Shown: positions 17,164-26,174 of the stretch, piece by piece | Position numbering within the stretch: the first letter of the stretch is position 1 | How the letters are laid out: each line of letters begins with the position of its first letter | DNA from: JASSUD01 sp031963225 | GTDB taxonomy: Bacteria; Pseudomonadota; Gammaproteobacteria; Burkholderiales; Burkholderiaceae | DNA: 43,726 bases | NCBI GenBank assembly: GCA_031963225.1 | Contig: JASSUD010000015.1 | Span: forward strand, 1-43,726 | Direction of reading: 5' to 3' | Position numbers and translations under genes: made by a program | Notes under the pieces: model-generated | What the model was told of the DNA's origin: nothing | The model's database searches: none | What the model saw: only the letters and a program-made list of their open reading frames with translations

Positions 17164-17292
17164 TTAACTACTAATCGCTTTGATCACACTTCGTAGCAAG
17201 AATGCTACAACGCTCAGCGTTCCGACTCCTGCAGCCCAAAGGCCTATAAACCACAAGAGACGGCGCATGCGTGATGGATTTTTAGAGTACAT
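17164..17292 (-). CDS. DUF2474 small membrane protein of the cytochrome bd operon
   Basis: A 42-residue protein: a basic start (KNPSRMRRL), then one transmembrane helix (LLWFIGLWAAGVGTLSVVAF) and a short basic tail. This matches the DUF2474 family found after cydB in Burkholderia and Pseudomonas, which is analogous to CydX of E. coli, a small subunit of the bd oxidase. The ATG overlaps the cydB stop by one base (TGATG), so it is probably translated by coupling. The role is inferred from context and family. Confidence 0.85.
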   Translation of the reverse strand: MYSKNPSRMRRLLWFIGLWAAGVGTLSVVAFLLRSVIKAISS

Positions 17293-18293
17293 CAATGATA
17301 TCCGTCGTCGGTGACTTTCCCTCGGAATACCCAATAGGCGTAGGAGGTGTATCCGATAATGACCGGAACTAATAACAATGCACCAACTAGCATGAATGAC
17401 TGGCTAGATGCCGCTGTTGCTGCTTCCCAGAGGGTAATTTTATTGGGCACCACATAGGGAAATACGCTGATGCATAAACCTATAAACGTGAGGCCAAAGA
17501 GCGCCAGAGACAGTAGAAATGGCCATACCTCGCGCCCCCGACGCATGGTCCTGAAAAAAGCAAAGGCAACGATGCTAACTAGAAGAGGGATCTGAGCAGC
17601 CACTAAAACGCCAGGCCAGCTAAACCAACGGGTCGCGTATTGAATTTCAAGAAATGGCGTGGCAATACTCACTGCGATGATAGCTGCAAGCGTAGCGGCT
17701 CCACATATCCAAGCGAGGCGACGCGCTTTGGCTTGAAGATGGTGCTCTGTTTTCATATTCAGCCAGGTCGCACCGAGCAGCGCATAGCCCGCCACAACAG
17801 AAACACCCGTCAAAAGACTGAAAGGGCTCAACCAATCCCATGTGCCTCCGCTATAGGCGCGACCAGAAACCTCGACTCCTTGTAGGATAGCTCCAAGTGT
17901 TATGCCTTGCGTAAAAGCGGCGAGCAGTGATCCTCCAAAAAAAGCAAGGTCCCACAATGGCCTACCCCGCACTGTGCGCCAACGGTATTCAAAGGCAACA
18001 CCGCGAAAAACTAGGCCCAACAGCATAGCGATGATCGGAATATAAAGTGCGGACATCAACACCGCATAGGCCAATGGGAAAGCAGCAAATAAGCCTCCAC
18101 CACCGAGAATCAACCAAGTCTCATTCCCATCCCATACAGGTGCAATTGAATTCATCGCCTTGTCGCGATGCTCACCACTCTGGAAAAATGGAAATAAAAT
18201 GCCAACACCGAGATCAAACCCGTCCATAACGATGTAGGCAAAGACGGCTATAGCAAGAATTCCTGCCCAAATTACACTTAAGTCAACGGTCAT
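17292..18293 (-). CDS. cydB: Cytochrome bd ubiquinol oxidase subunit II
   Basis: A 333-residue integral membrane subunit. VIWAGILAIAVFAYIVMDGF at the N-terminus is typical, with DLGVGILFPF, APVWDGNETWLILGGGGLFA and AFPLAYA, then GNETW-like quinol oxidase features and further hydrophobic helices to the end. The ATG at 18293 follows GGAG; a GTG two codons upstream is possible. The gene overlaps the end of cydA and is coupled to the DUF2474 gene. With CydA it reduces O2 using ubiquinol at low oxygen. Confidence 0.96.
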   Translation of the reverse strand: MTVDLSVIWAGILAIAVFAYIVMDGFDLGVGILFPFFQSGEHRDKAMNSIAPVWDGNETWLILGGGGLFAAFPLAYAVLMSALYIPIIAMLLGLVFRGVAFEYRWRTVRGRPLWDLAFFGGSLLAAFTQGITLGAILQGVEVSGRAYSGGTWDWLSPFSLLTGVSVVAGYALLGATWLNMKTEHHLQAKARRLAWICGAATLAAIIAVSIATPFLEIQYATRWFSWPGVLVAAQIPLLVSIVAFAFFRTMRRGREVWPFLLSLALFGLTFIGLCISVFPYVVPNKITLWEAATAASSQSFMLVGALLLVPVIIGYTSYAYWVFRGKVTDDGYH

Positions 18294-19698
18294 GGTCACT
18301 CCCTTCCACGCGATTTAATTCTACTGAGGGTGCAGGAGTAATACCTGCAGCACGGATTGGGCCACCAGAGATTCCTGGTTCGCCATGATGAGGTACGTGG
18401 CCCATTAGTCGGAGAATATAAAAGACACCTGCACCAAATACAGCAAAATACACTAGAGCAAAGGCCGCCAGCGAAATAGCGACTGCGGGCGCAGCTAGTA
18501 AAGCAGCACTATCTGCTGTCTTCAATAAACCATATACGGTCCATGGCTGCCGACCAACCTCTGTGGTAATCCAACCTGCTAGCACCGATACAAAACCCAT
18601 TGGCCCCATTAGTAAAGCAAAACGATGCAGCCATGTTGCTTTATACAGCTGCTTTTTCACTCTAGCGTACAGGCCCCACAATCCGAGTAAGAGCATAGCC
18701 ATTCCAAGCGCAACCATGATGCGGAATGACCAGAAAATAATTGCAACAGGTGGCCAATCTGCACGGTCGATGGTATCGAGTCCATCGAGCGGTGCATTCG
18801 GATCGTGTTTGAGGATGACCGAGCCTAACTTCGGAATCTTAATTGCGCTATGCACCGTTGCAGATTCTTGATCAGGCAAACCAAACAAGATCAGTGGTGC
18901 GCCATTTGGATGGCTCTCGAAATGCCCTTCCATAGCCATAACTTTGACAGGTTGGTATTTGAGTGTATTGAGTCCATGCGCATCACCAACGAAGATTTGC
19001 AGGGGTGCTGCAACTAAAATCATCCCGATGGCCATGATAAACATCTTGCGCACGCCTTCATTGGCATGGCCGCGCAACAAATGCCAAGCTCCCACAGCGG
19101 CAACAACCAACCCTGTCGTCAAATAGGCTGCAAGCAACATATGCGCCAAGCGATAGGGAAATGATGGATTGAAAATAAGAGCCCACCAATTTTCAGGTAC
19201 AAACTGGCCGACGGCGTTGATTGCATAGCCTTGAGGGGTTTGCATCCAACTATTTGCGGACAAAATCCAAAAAGCCGATGCAAAGGTGCCGATAGCCACA
19301 GCGAGTGTCGCTGCGAAGTGCAGTTTTTTGCCGACTCGGTTTAGTCCAAATAGCATAATCCCTAGAAAGCCTGCTTCTAAGAAAAAGGCAGAAAGCACCT
19401 CATAAGCCAACAGCGGACCGAGCACAGGCCCTGTCTTGTCGGAGAAGACCGGCCAATTCGTGCCAAACTGGTAGGACATGACCAGCCCTGAAACCACCCC
19501 CATCCCAAACGCGACGGCGAAGATTTTCATCCAGTATTTAAAGAGATTGAGGTAAACCTCACGTCCCGTTTTTAACCAAAGCCCCTCGAGCACCGCAAGA
19601 AAACTTGCAAGTCCAATCGAGAAAACAGGAAAAATAATGTGAAAGGACACCGTAAATGCAAATTGCATCCGTGCTAGCAGAAGAGCGCTGAACTCCAT
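18283..19698 (-). CDS. cydA: Cytochrome bd ubiquinol oxidase subunit I (CioA-like)
   Basis: About 471 residues starting MEFSALLLARMQFAFTVSFH; 30 further in-frame codons upstream look non-native. The His in FHIIFPVF is a haem b595 ligand position, SYQFGTNWPVFSD and GWITTEVGRQPW are signature segments, and there are about nine membrane helices. The quinol-binding Q-loop is on the short side, and the DUF2474 partner points to the cyanide-insensitive CioAB branch. It leads an operon cydA-cydB-DUF2474. This oxidase would suit microaerobic life inside a host cell. Confidence 0.95.
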   Translation of the reverse strand: MEFSALLLARMQFAFTVSFHIIFPVFSIGLASFLAVLEGLWLKTGREVYLNLFKYWMKIFAVAFGMGVVSGLVMSYQFGTNWPVFSDKTGPVLGPLLAYEVLSAFFLEAGFLGIMLFGLNRVGKKLHFAATLAVAIGTFASAFWILSANSWMQTPQGYAINAVGQFVPENWWALIFNPSFPYRLAHMLLAAYLTTGLVVAAVGAWHLLRGHANEGVRKMFIMAIGMILVAAPLQIFVGDAHGLNTLKYQPVKVMAMEGHFESHPNGAPLILFGLPDQESATVHSAIKIPKLGSVILKHDPNAPLDGLDTIDRADWPPVAIIFWSFRIMVALGMAMLLLGLWGLYARVKKQLYKATWLHRFALLMGPMGFVSVLAGWITTEVGRQPWTVYGLLKTADSAALLAAPAVAISLAAFALVYFAVFGAGVFYILRLMGHVPHHGEPGISGGPIRAAGITPAPSVELNRVEGSDHDR

Positions 19699-19830
19699 AG
19701 TCGTTTCATCCGGAGAGAGTACAGGTTGGCCATTACCCATATAAGGTACTGGAGCATTTTTGCGCAGCAGCCGAATTCTCAGCAACATTTCTGTTCTGAG
19801 AAAGGCATAAATGCGCGCGATCTATTTATT

Positions 19831-19852
19831 TTAAGATACTTCAGTATTTTAA
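19831..19852. promoter_or_regulatory. Imperfect palindrome upstream of cydA, possible operator
   Basis: TTAAGATACTTCAGTATTTT plus AA is a 22-bp palindrome (9 of 11 positions paired) about 135 bp before the cydA start. It does not match the FNR/ANR consensus. No regulator can be named from the sequence. Confidence 0.3.
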
Positions 19853-20049
19853 GGTAAACACCTCACCCCGTACAAGATTTATGAGAAACATGCTGAGAAG
19901 CAATCGGGTAGAGACTGCCCCTGGTTGAACTTGGTCCGATTTAGCGTGGAGACGTATGGAAATTCGCGTAATTTCATCTAATTTCATACAATTTCGCGCA
20001 ACCTCAGAAATTCGACGACCCGCAAATAGATTTAAGCCTACTTCTGAAC

Positions 20050-20535
20050 TTATCTACCAGCTTCTTTGGCTGAAATTGCTTGCACTAATACGCGAACATG
20101 ACCTTGCTTATGCATATCCAACGCTCGCGCAGCAGCATATGAGAGGTCAATTACGCGGCGGCGGCGAAAAATACCAAAAGGTCCTCGGTCGTTAATTTGG
20201 ACGATTACCTGTTTGTTATTTTCTAAATTTGTAACATGCACATAGGTATTGAACGGAAGTTTGCGATGTGCAGCAGTCAATGCGTGCATATTGTAGATGG
20301 CACCGCTGGCTGTGCGTCGGCCCTGGAATTTTTTTCCATACCAAGATGCGTAGCCTGTTTGTGAAAAAGAGGTTGTGTTTTTTGATACTTGGGAGCTGCG
20401 GTAGTGCGCAGAAGAAGATCGTGTCAAGGAAACAGAGCTGCTGTGGCACCCGGTCATTAAGTGTAGTGCGCCACCCATAACCAGAAAAATCCACCCGAGA
20501 GTTGGAAGGAGGGTTGTGCGTTTGAGTAGTGTCAT
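20050..20535 (-). CDS. rlpA: RlpA-like septal lytic transglycosylase lipoprotein
   Basis: About 161 residues from the ATG at 20535, which follows AGGAG. A longer in-frame start would run into the upstream repeat array and is rejected. The signal ends in lipobox LMTGC. The double-psi beta-barrel domain has GYASWYGKKFQGRRTASGAI, ALTAAHRKLPFNTYVHVTNL, VIVQINDRGPF and RVIDLSYAAARAL, including the conserved catalytic Asp in NDRGPF. There is no C-terminal SPOR domain, so this is the short form. RlpA cleaves denuded glycan strands at the septum. Confidence 0.93.
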   Translation of the reverse strand: MTLLKRTTLLPTLGWIFLVMGGALHLMTGCHSSSVSLTRSSSAHYRSSQVSKNTTSFSQTGYASWYGKKFQGRRTASGAIYNMHALTAAHRKLPFNTYVHVTNLENNKQVIVQINDRGPFGIFRRRRVIDLSYAAARALDMHKQGHVRVLVQAISAKEAGR

Positions 20536-20561
20536 GGCACTCCTGTTGAGAAGCTGATTAT

Positions 20562-21022
20562 TGGTTTGGAGCAGGCACAAACTCCAACATGATGAGCACG
20601 GTCCTTTTAAAACCTGCATGTACAGGCCAAAAGCGATGACTACAAGTTAGTGGTGCGCATGTTGGGGTTCCTTCGTCACCACCAACCTACGAGATGGCCA
20701 TGTAAAAAGGGGGATATCAACCTCCACCAACCACATGAAGGTAGGTTGGTGGTGAGGTACGAACCCCAACACGATGACCACCGCCCTTTCAAAACCAGCA
20801 TGCAAAGGCCAAAAGCGATAATTACAAGTTGGTGGGGCGCATGTTGGGGTTCCTTCGTCACCACCAACCTACAAGATGGCCATGCAAAAGGGGGATATCA
20901 ACCTCCACCAACGGCAAGAAGGTAGGTTGGTGGTGAGGCACAAACCCCAACACGATGACCACCGCCCTTTTAAAACCTGCATGTGCAGGCCAAAAACGAT
21001 GATTACAAATCGGTGGTGTGCG
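20562..21022. repeat. Tandem array of the 32-bp repeat family, locus 5 (182-bp period)
   Basis: Cores occur at 20660 (+), 20740 (-), 20842 (+) and 20921 (-), with a worn (-) core at 20562-20588. The 182-bp unit (core, ~48-bp loop, inverted core, ~70-bp spacer) is repeated from 20660 to 20841 and again from 20842 to about 21022. The half unit before it makes about 2.5 copies. The spacer (ACCGCCCTTTTAAAACCTGC and onward) is nearly the same in each unit. The array fills the gap between prfA and rlpA, where prmC would be expected. Short reading frames inside are repeat artefacts. Confidence 0.92.
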
Positions 21023-21045
21023 TGTAAGAAAATTGCAGAAGGTCT

Positions 21046-22122
21046 TTAATCTCCAAACGCGGCTAAAAGTTCGGCTTGGTGTTCACTCACTAAAGCATTA
21101 ATCAAATCGTTGAGGTCGCCATCTAACATAGCGTCCAATTTATAGAGTGTAAGGTTTATGCGATGATCCGTCAGTCGTTGTTGAGGAAAATTGTAGGTGC
21201 GGATACGCTCTGAGCGGTCGCCAGAGCCAATAAGGCTTTTTCGAGCGGCTGCTTCTTGGCTATGCTGCTCCATACGTTGTTTTTCTTTGATCCGTGCTGC
21301 GAGCACTTGCAATGCTTTACTTCTATTGCGATGCTGAGAGCGATCATCCTGACACTCTACGACGATACCTGTGGGTAAGTGCGTAAGGCGGACTGCAGAA
21401 TCCGTTTTATTAACGTGCTGCCCCCCTGCTCCAGAGGCTCGGAAGGTGTCGACACGCAGATCTGCAGGATTAATATCCACTTCACCCACTTCATCTGCTT
21501 CAGGCAATACCGCCACTGTACAGGCTGAAGTATGAATGCGTCCTTGGGTTTCGGTTTCTGGTACGCGTTGCACACGATGTCCGCCGGATTCAAATTTGAG
21601 GCGGGAATAGGCACCTTTACCCAGCACGCGAATAATGACCTCTTTGTACCCCCCCACTTCGCCTGGGCTTTCAGAAATGATTTCTACAGGCCAGTTCTGA
21701 CGCTCTGCGTATCGCAAATACATGCGTAGCAAGGTTCCAGCAAATAATGCACTTTCATCACCACCCGTCCCTGCACGCACTTCAAGAAAAATAGAGCGTT
21801 CATCGTTAGGATCTCGCGGCAGCAACATGGTGTGCAGCTCTTTTTCTAGCTGGGCCATTCGGCTGCGCGCATCAGAAATTTCCTCTTCAGCAAAATCGCG
21901 CATGGAGAGATCTGCGAGCCATTCTTGCGCAGTTTCTTCATCGTGGAGTGCGCTCTTCCAGAGCTGGTAATGCTCAACCAGTGGCGAAAGTTCTGCGCGC
22001 TCACGTGTGAACTTCCGATAGCTGTCCAGATTTGCAGTGATATCAGGCTGATTAAGTGCTTCATTGACTTCGGTCAACCTTATTACAAGCTGGTCGAGCT
22101 TGCCTTGCATGCTTGATTTCAT
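21046..22122 (-). CDS. prfA: Peptide chain release factor 1
   Basis: A 358-residue class-I release factor for UAA/UAG. The GGQ catalytic loop is in RASGAGGQHVNKTDSAVRLT; domain 2 has RVQRVPETETQGRIHTSACT. Length is normal and the start MKSSMQGKLDQL is typical. It lies 106 bp downstream of hemA with a hairpin between. prmC, which methylates the GGQ Gln and usually follows prfA, is absent here. Confidence 0.97.
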   Translation of the reverse strand: MKSSMQGKLDQLVIRLTEVNEALNQPDITANLDSYRKFTRERAELSPLVEHYQLWKSALHDEETAQEWLADLSMRDFAEEEISDARSRMAQLEKELHTMLLPRDPNDERSIFLEVRAGTGGDESALFAGTLLRMYLRYAERQNWPVEIISESPGEVGGYKEVIIRVLGKGAYSRLKFESGGHRVQRVPETETQGRIHTSACTVAVLPEADEVGEVDINPADLRVDTFRASGAGGQHVNKTDSAVRLTHLPTGIVVECQDDRSQHRNRSKALQVLAARIKEKQRMEQHSQEAAARKSLIGSGDRSERIRTYNFPQQRLTDHRINLTLYKLDAMLDGDLNDLINALVSEHQAELLAAFGD

Positions 22123-22160
22123 GTTTGATGAATGGGCTATGTGTAAATATAGGAATGTGA

Positions 22161-22187
22161 CTCTGTTTGAGATCCGCTCAAACAGAG
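22161..22187. other. Perfect hairpin between hemA and prfA
   Basis: CTCTGTTTGAG and its complement form an 11-bp stem with a 5-nt loop. On the minus strand no T-run follows, so it may be a processing or attenuation stem rather than a full terminator. Confidence 0.55.
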
Positions 22188-22228
22188 CACGGTAAAAGAA
22201 TATCTATACTAAAACGGCTAAAAGCAGC

Positions 22229-23566
22229 CTAAGGCCGTGTGATTTTAAACAGCTCAGGAACTAAGCGGATCAGCTTATCGCGTTCTTCTGCAGGCGCGTC
22301 AGCCAGTGCGCGCAGGGGTCCGTGCATCCATTTTTGGGTCAGTGAGTGTGCTAACGTTTCAATGACCTGCTCCGGCGACACCCCTTGCGCTAAACGTTTA
22401 TGCGCACGCTCCACTTCACGCACGCGCAGCGCTTGCGCATGACGGTGCATTGCATGAATAGCAGGTACCCTAGCTCGCGCATGTATCCATTCCATGAAAT
22501 GTTGTACACGCGTCTCTATCATTGCCTCAGCGTGCATAACCGCCCCCTGACGCAGTTCCCGCCCTTCCGAGACAATGCTTCCCAGGTCATCAACGGTATA
22601 GAGAAAAACATCTTCTAGACCTTTTACTTCAGGCTCGATATCACGAGGTACCGCTAGATCCACCATAAACATCGGTCGCCGGCGCCGTGTGCGTAGCGCG
22701 CGCTCCACCGCTCCCAAGCCAATGATAGGTAAAGTACTCGCCGTACAAGACAGCACGATGTCAAATTCATGCAGGCTTGCAGAGGCTTCAGACAAGGTGA
22801 TAACCGTACCATTGACGCGTTGCGCCAATTGTCGCCCACGTTCCATCGTACGATTAGCAATCGCTAGTTTACGCGGGACGTGTGCGGCAAAATGCATCGC
22901 ACAGCGCTCAATCATCTCTCCTGCCCCTATGAAGAGCACGCTTTGGCCAGCAATATCTTCAAAAATACGCTGCGCTAGCCGCACAGCCGCCGCCGCCATC
23001 GAAACCGAATGCGCACCGATTTCTGTTTTAGCACGCACGTCTTTCGCAAGCGAGAAAGAACGCTGAAAGAGTTGATGTAAGCAGGTTCCTAGCGCACCCA
23101 CTTCAGCCGCAGTACGAACTGCTGTTTTGAGTTGCCCCAGAATCTGGGTTTCTCCCAGCACCATGGAATCCAGTCCCGCTGCAACTGAAAAAACGTGCCG
23201 TACTACCTCGTCTTGCTGCCGCACATATAGATAGGGAGCCAACTCTTCAAATGACAGGGCATGATAGTTAGCAAGCCAAGTGATTAGGCGCTGGCACCAC
23301 GCTGCGCTAGAGTCGGATGTCCAGGTCTGCGTTCCTTGTACCGCGCAATACAGCTCTGTGCGATTACACGTCGAGACAATGGCCACCTCACCGTCTCCAA
23401 CCTGTTCAGGCTCGCATAAGGAATCCGCTTCTCTGCGCCACTCTGCCTGCCAAACTGCTTTTAATGCATGCAATGCAGGGCGTAAACGCTCAGAAGAAAA
23501 AACGACACGTTCCCGCACAGCGAGTGGAGCGCTCAGATGATTAAGGCCAAGAACAAAAAGGTACAT
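22229..23566 (-). CDS. hemA: Glutamyl-tRNA reductase
   Basis: A 445-residue enzyme that reduces glutamyl-tRNA to glutamate-1-semialdehyde, the first step of C5 haem synthesis. Motifs are GLNHLSAPLAVRERVVF, VSTCNRTELYCAV with the catalytic Cys, SMVLGETQILGQLKTAV, and SVLFIGAGEMIERCA for NADPH. There is an insertion around residues 30-55 (WRREADSLCEPEQVGDGEVA). It lies 21 bp after ettA on the same strand. The pathway gives the bd oxidase its haem. Confidence 0.96.
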   Translation of the reverse strand: MYLFVLGLNHLSAPLAVRERVVFSSERLRPALHALKAVWQAEWRREADSLCEPEQVGDGEVAIVSTCNRTELYCAVQGTQTWTSDSSAAWCQRLITWLANYHALSFEELAPYLYVRQQDEVVRHVFSVAAGLDSMVLGETQILGQLKTAVRTAAEVGALGTCLHQLFQRSFSLAKDVRAKTEIGAHSVSMAAAAVRLAQRIFEDIAGQSVLFIGAGEMIERCAMHFAAHVPRKLAIANRTMERGRQLAQRVNGTVITLSEASASLHEFDIVLSCTASTLPIIGLGAVERALRTRRRRPMFMVDLAVPRDIEPEVKGLEDVFLYTVDDLGSIVSEGRELRQGAVMHAEAMIETRVQHFMEWIHARARVPAIHAMHRHAQALRVREVERAHKRLAQGVSPEQVIETLAHSLTQKWMHGPLRALADAPAEERDKLIRLVPELFKITRP

Positions 23567-23587
23567 AACAGGACTTGAGCACTTTAT

Positions 23588-25255
23588 TCAACGTGCAATC
23601 GGTTTATAACGCAGACGCTTAGGCTGAGATCCTGCTTCACCCAAGCGATTCTTTTTATCCGCCTCATATTCTTGGTAATTACCATGGAAGAAGCTTATTT
23701 GAGAATCGCCTTCAAACGACAGAATATGGGTAGCGATACGATCCAAAAACCAGCGATCATGGGAAATAACCAACACGCAGCCGGCAAACTCAAGCAAGGC
23801 ATCTTCTAGAGCACGTAAAGTTTCAATATCCAGATCATTGGAAGGCTCATCAAGCAACAGAACATTCCCGCCCGATATCAATGTTTTAGCAAGATGCAAG
23901 CGACCTCGTTCACCACCGGAGAGGGTGCCCACTTGTTTTTGTTGATCCGAACCCTTGAAGTTAAAACGTCCAATATAGGCACGTGAAGGCGTTTCATATT
24001 TACCGACAATAAGCGTCTCTGCGCCATCTGCGATTTCTTGGAAGACGGTTTTTTCGCCAACGAGTGCATCTCGGCTTTGATCTACATAAGCCAACTTGAC
24101 CGTGGAACCAATTTTAATCTCGCCATTAGCAGGCTTTTCCTGCCCTGTAATCATACGGAAAAGCGTTGATTTACCCGCTCCATTAGGACCAATAATCCCA
24201 ACAATCGCTCCGGGCGGGACCGAAAAACTGAAGTTATCCATCAGCAAACGATCGCCATAATTTTTGCTCACGTTCACAAACTCGATCACTTCATTACCTA
24301 AGCGTTCACCAACAGGAATAAAAATATCTTTGGTTTCGTTACGCTTTTGGTATTCCTGGCTATTGAGCTCTTCAAAGCGTGACAGACGGGCTTTGGATTT
24401 AGCTTGGCGGCCTTTTGGATTTTGTCGCACCCATTCGAGCTCTTGATGAATTGCTTTTTGGCGTGCAGACTCGCTTGCCTCTTCTTGTTTTAAGCGTGTT
24501 TCTTTTTGATCGAGCCAGCTACTGTAATTGCCTTTCCAAGGAATGCCACGACCGCGGTCCAACTCCAAAATCCACTCAGCGGCGTTATCCAAGAAGTAAC
24601 GATCATGGGTCACCGCTACTACGGTGCCTGAGAAGCGGGTTAAGAATTGCTCTAACCAATCGACTGATTCAGCATCCAAGTGATTGGTTGGTTCATCGAG
24701 CAATAACATGTCTGGGCGAGAAAGCAGTAAACGGCAAAGAGCAACGCGGCGCTTTTCTCCACCTGATAGTTTGCCGATAATGGCATCCCAAGCGGGCAAA
24801 CGAAGCGCATCCGCTGCAATTTCAATTTGCTGTTCAGCCTTATCGCCCGAGCTGGCTGTCAAAATAGCTTCATATTTCGCCTGCTCTGCGGCAAGATGAT
24901 CAAAATCGGCATCAGGCAATGCATAAGCGGCATAAATTTCATCCAGCTTTTGTCGGGCTTCGTATACTGCTCCCAAACCTTCTTCGACGCATTGCCTAAC
25001 TGTATGTTCAGGATTGAGTTGCGGTTCTTGGGGCAAATAGCCAATATTTAAATTGGGCATAGGCCTGGCTTCTCCCTCAATCTCATGATCCAGGCCTGCC
25101 ATAATTTTTAATAGCGTCGACTTACCGGAGCCATTGAGTCCAAGGACACCAATTTTTGCTCCTGGAAAGAAAGATAGCGACACATCTTTTAAGATTGCGC
25201 GTTTAGGTGGCACTATTTTGCCAACCCGGTTCATAGTAAAAACGTACTGTGCCAT
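23588..25255 (-). CDS. ettA: Energy-dependent translational throttle protein EttA (ABC-F)
   Basis: A 555-residue soluble ABC-F ATPase that gates the first step of elongation at the ribosome. Two nucleotide-binding domains are seen: Walker A GLNGSGKSTLLKI with LSGGEKRRVALCRLL and LLLDEPTNHLDAES, and GPNGAGKSTLFRMI with LSGGERGRLHLAKTL and LLLDEPSNDLDIETL. The linker has the arm and P-site tRNA-interaction region. No membrane segments. First gene of a likely ettA-hemA-prfA unit. Confidence 0.96.
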   Translation of the reverse strand: MAQYVFTMNRVGKIVPPKRAILKDVSLSFFPGAKIGVLGLNGSGKSTLLKIMAGLDHEIEGEARPMPNLNIGYLPQEPQLNPEHTVRQCVEEGLGAVYEARQKLDEIYAAYALPDADFDHLAAEQAKYEAILTASSGDKAEQQIEIAADALRLPAWDAIIGKLSGGEKRRVALCRLLLSRPDMLLLDEPTNHLDAESVDWLEQFLTRFSGTVVAVTHDRYFLDNAAEWILELDRGRGIPWKGNYSSWLDQKETRLKQEEASESARQKAIHQELEWVRQNPKGRQAKSKARLSRFEELNSQEYQKRNETKDIFIPVGERLGNEVIEFVNVSKNYGDRLLMDNFSFSVPPGAIVGIIGPNGAGKSTLFRMITGQEKPANGEIKIGSTVKLAYVDQSRDALVGEKTVFQEIADGAETLIVGKYETPSRAYIGRFNFKGSDQQKQVGTLSGGERGRLHLAKTLISGGNVLLLDEPSNDLDIETLRALEDALLEFAGCVLVISHDRWFLDRIATHILSFEGDSQISFFHGNYQEYEADKKNRLGEAGSQPKRLRYKPIAR

Positions 25256-25541
25256 AGCTTTATTTGATATAAATTAACGTGAATTAACAGAAATTAAGGA
25301 AAAATAGAGCGAACTCTAGAAAACTTAAGGGGAGCGCAGCGCTTTGCAAAGGTGTAAGTGTACGCGGATCAGGCCCACTCGTTTCCCTGCTAACCCCCTT
25401 TTCTAAATATTGAGCCTATTTTTCCAAGGTATTAGACCCTTCGCCACCTATAATTTGTCTCGGAACCGGTAATTGCTCCGTTACTTCTATTTTTGTCCTG
25501 GTTCTCAAAGTATATTGCCAGGCATAAAAAGGAGGTACACG
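25256..25541. other. Divergent intergenic region between ettA and trp genes
   Basis: This holds the start regions of both transcripts. A TATAAT at about 25450 is a possible -10, but no convincing -35 is placed before it. No attenuator-like pair of stems with a T-run and no trp codon cluster is visible. trpE is not here. Confidence 0.35.
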
Positions 25542-25601
25542 ATGCCACCTACAAAGCGCCCCTCCCTTATAAAACAGGATTTAAAGTTAATATGCTTCTG
25601 A
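25542..25601 (+). CDS. Possible 19-codon leader ORF overlapping the trpG start
   Basis: A consensus AAGGAGG lies 6 nt before an ATG that opens a 19-residue frame (MPPTKRPSLIKQDLKLICF). Its stop lies 10 bp inside trpG, which itself lacks a good ribosome site. This would allow coupled translation of trpG. The peptide has no Trp, so it is not a classic trp leader. It may instead be a fortuitous or decayed start. Confidence 0.3.
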   Translation: MPPTKRPSLIKQDLKLICF

Positions 25602-26164
25602 TGCTCGATAATTACGACTCCTTTACGTACAACCTAGTACAGTACTTTGGAGAGTTAGGGGAAGAGGTGCAAACGTTTCGCAACGATGAAATTACCGTTG
25701 AGGAAATAACAGCATTGCGGCCTACACGAATCTGTTTATCGCCTGGCCCTAGCGATCCTAAGCATGCGGGCATTACCTTAGATGTGGTACGCACTTTTTC
25801 AAATACCATACCTCTTTTAGGTGTTTGCCTAGGACATCAGGCCATTGGAGAAGCATTTGGTGCTACTGTTATTCGCGCCAAGACCCTGATGCATGGCAAG
25901 GTTAGTACTATTCATACCACCGGCGAAGGAGTTTTTGCTGGGTTGCCTGAACGCTTTACCGTCACCCGCTACCACTCTCTAGCTTTGGACCGCTCTACGC
26001 TACCAGACTGTTTCACTATCACGGCCGAAACAGAAGATGGCGAAATTATGGGCATCCGGCACAATAGCTTGCCGATTGAGGGAGTGCAATTTCACCCTGA
26101 ATCTATCCTTACAGAGCACGGCCATGCCATGCTCAAGAATTTTCTTGAGAATACTATTTCGTAG
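25592..26164 (+). CDS. trpG: Anthranilate synthase component II (glutamine amidotransferase)
   Basis: A 190-residue class-I amidotransferase from the ATG at 25592 (MLLMLDNYDSFTYNLVQYFG); a longer in-frame start is not family-like. Catalytic Cys is in LLGVCLGHQAIGEAFG, and the His-Glu pair in VQFHPESI. It supplies ammonia to TrpE, or to PabB for folate. trpD starts 10 bp later and trpC follows, so it belongs to the tryptophan genes, but trpE is not adjacent. Confidence 0.95.
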   Translation: MLLMLDNYDSFTYNLVQYFGELGEEVQTFRNDEITVEEITALRPTRICLSPGPSDPKHAGITLDVVRTFSNTIPLLGVCLGHQAIGEAFGATVIRAKTLMHGKVSTIHTTGEGVFAGLPERFTVTRYHSLALDRSTLPDCFTITAETEDGEIMGIRHNSLPIEGVQFHPESILTEHGHAMLKNFLENTIS

Positions 26165-26174
26165 ACCCCTTCCC

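Noticed and set aside
19956..20195. 79-codon frame antisense to rlpA
   Set aside because: It overlaps the rlpA 3' end and shows no domain.
20650..20925. Coding frames in the repeat array
   Set aside because: They encode the repeat itself (MLGFLRHHQPT), which recurs at each repeat locus.
20562..21022. CRISPR array
   Set aside because: The 32-bp units alternate in orientation, the spacers are conserved rather than unique, and no cas genes are nearby.
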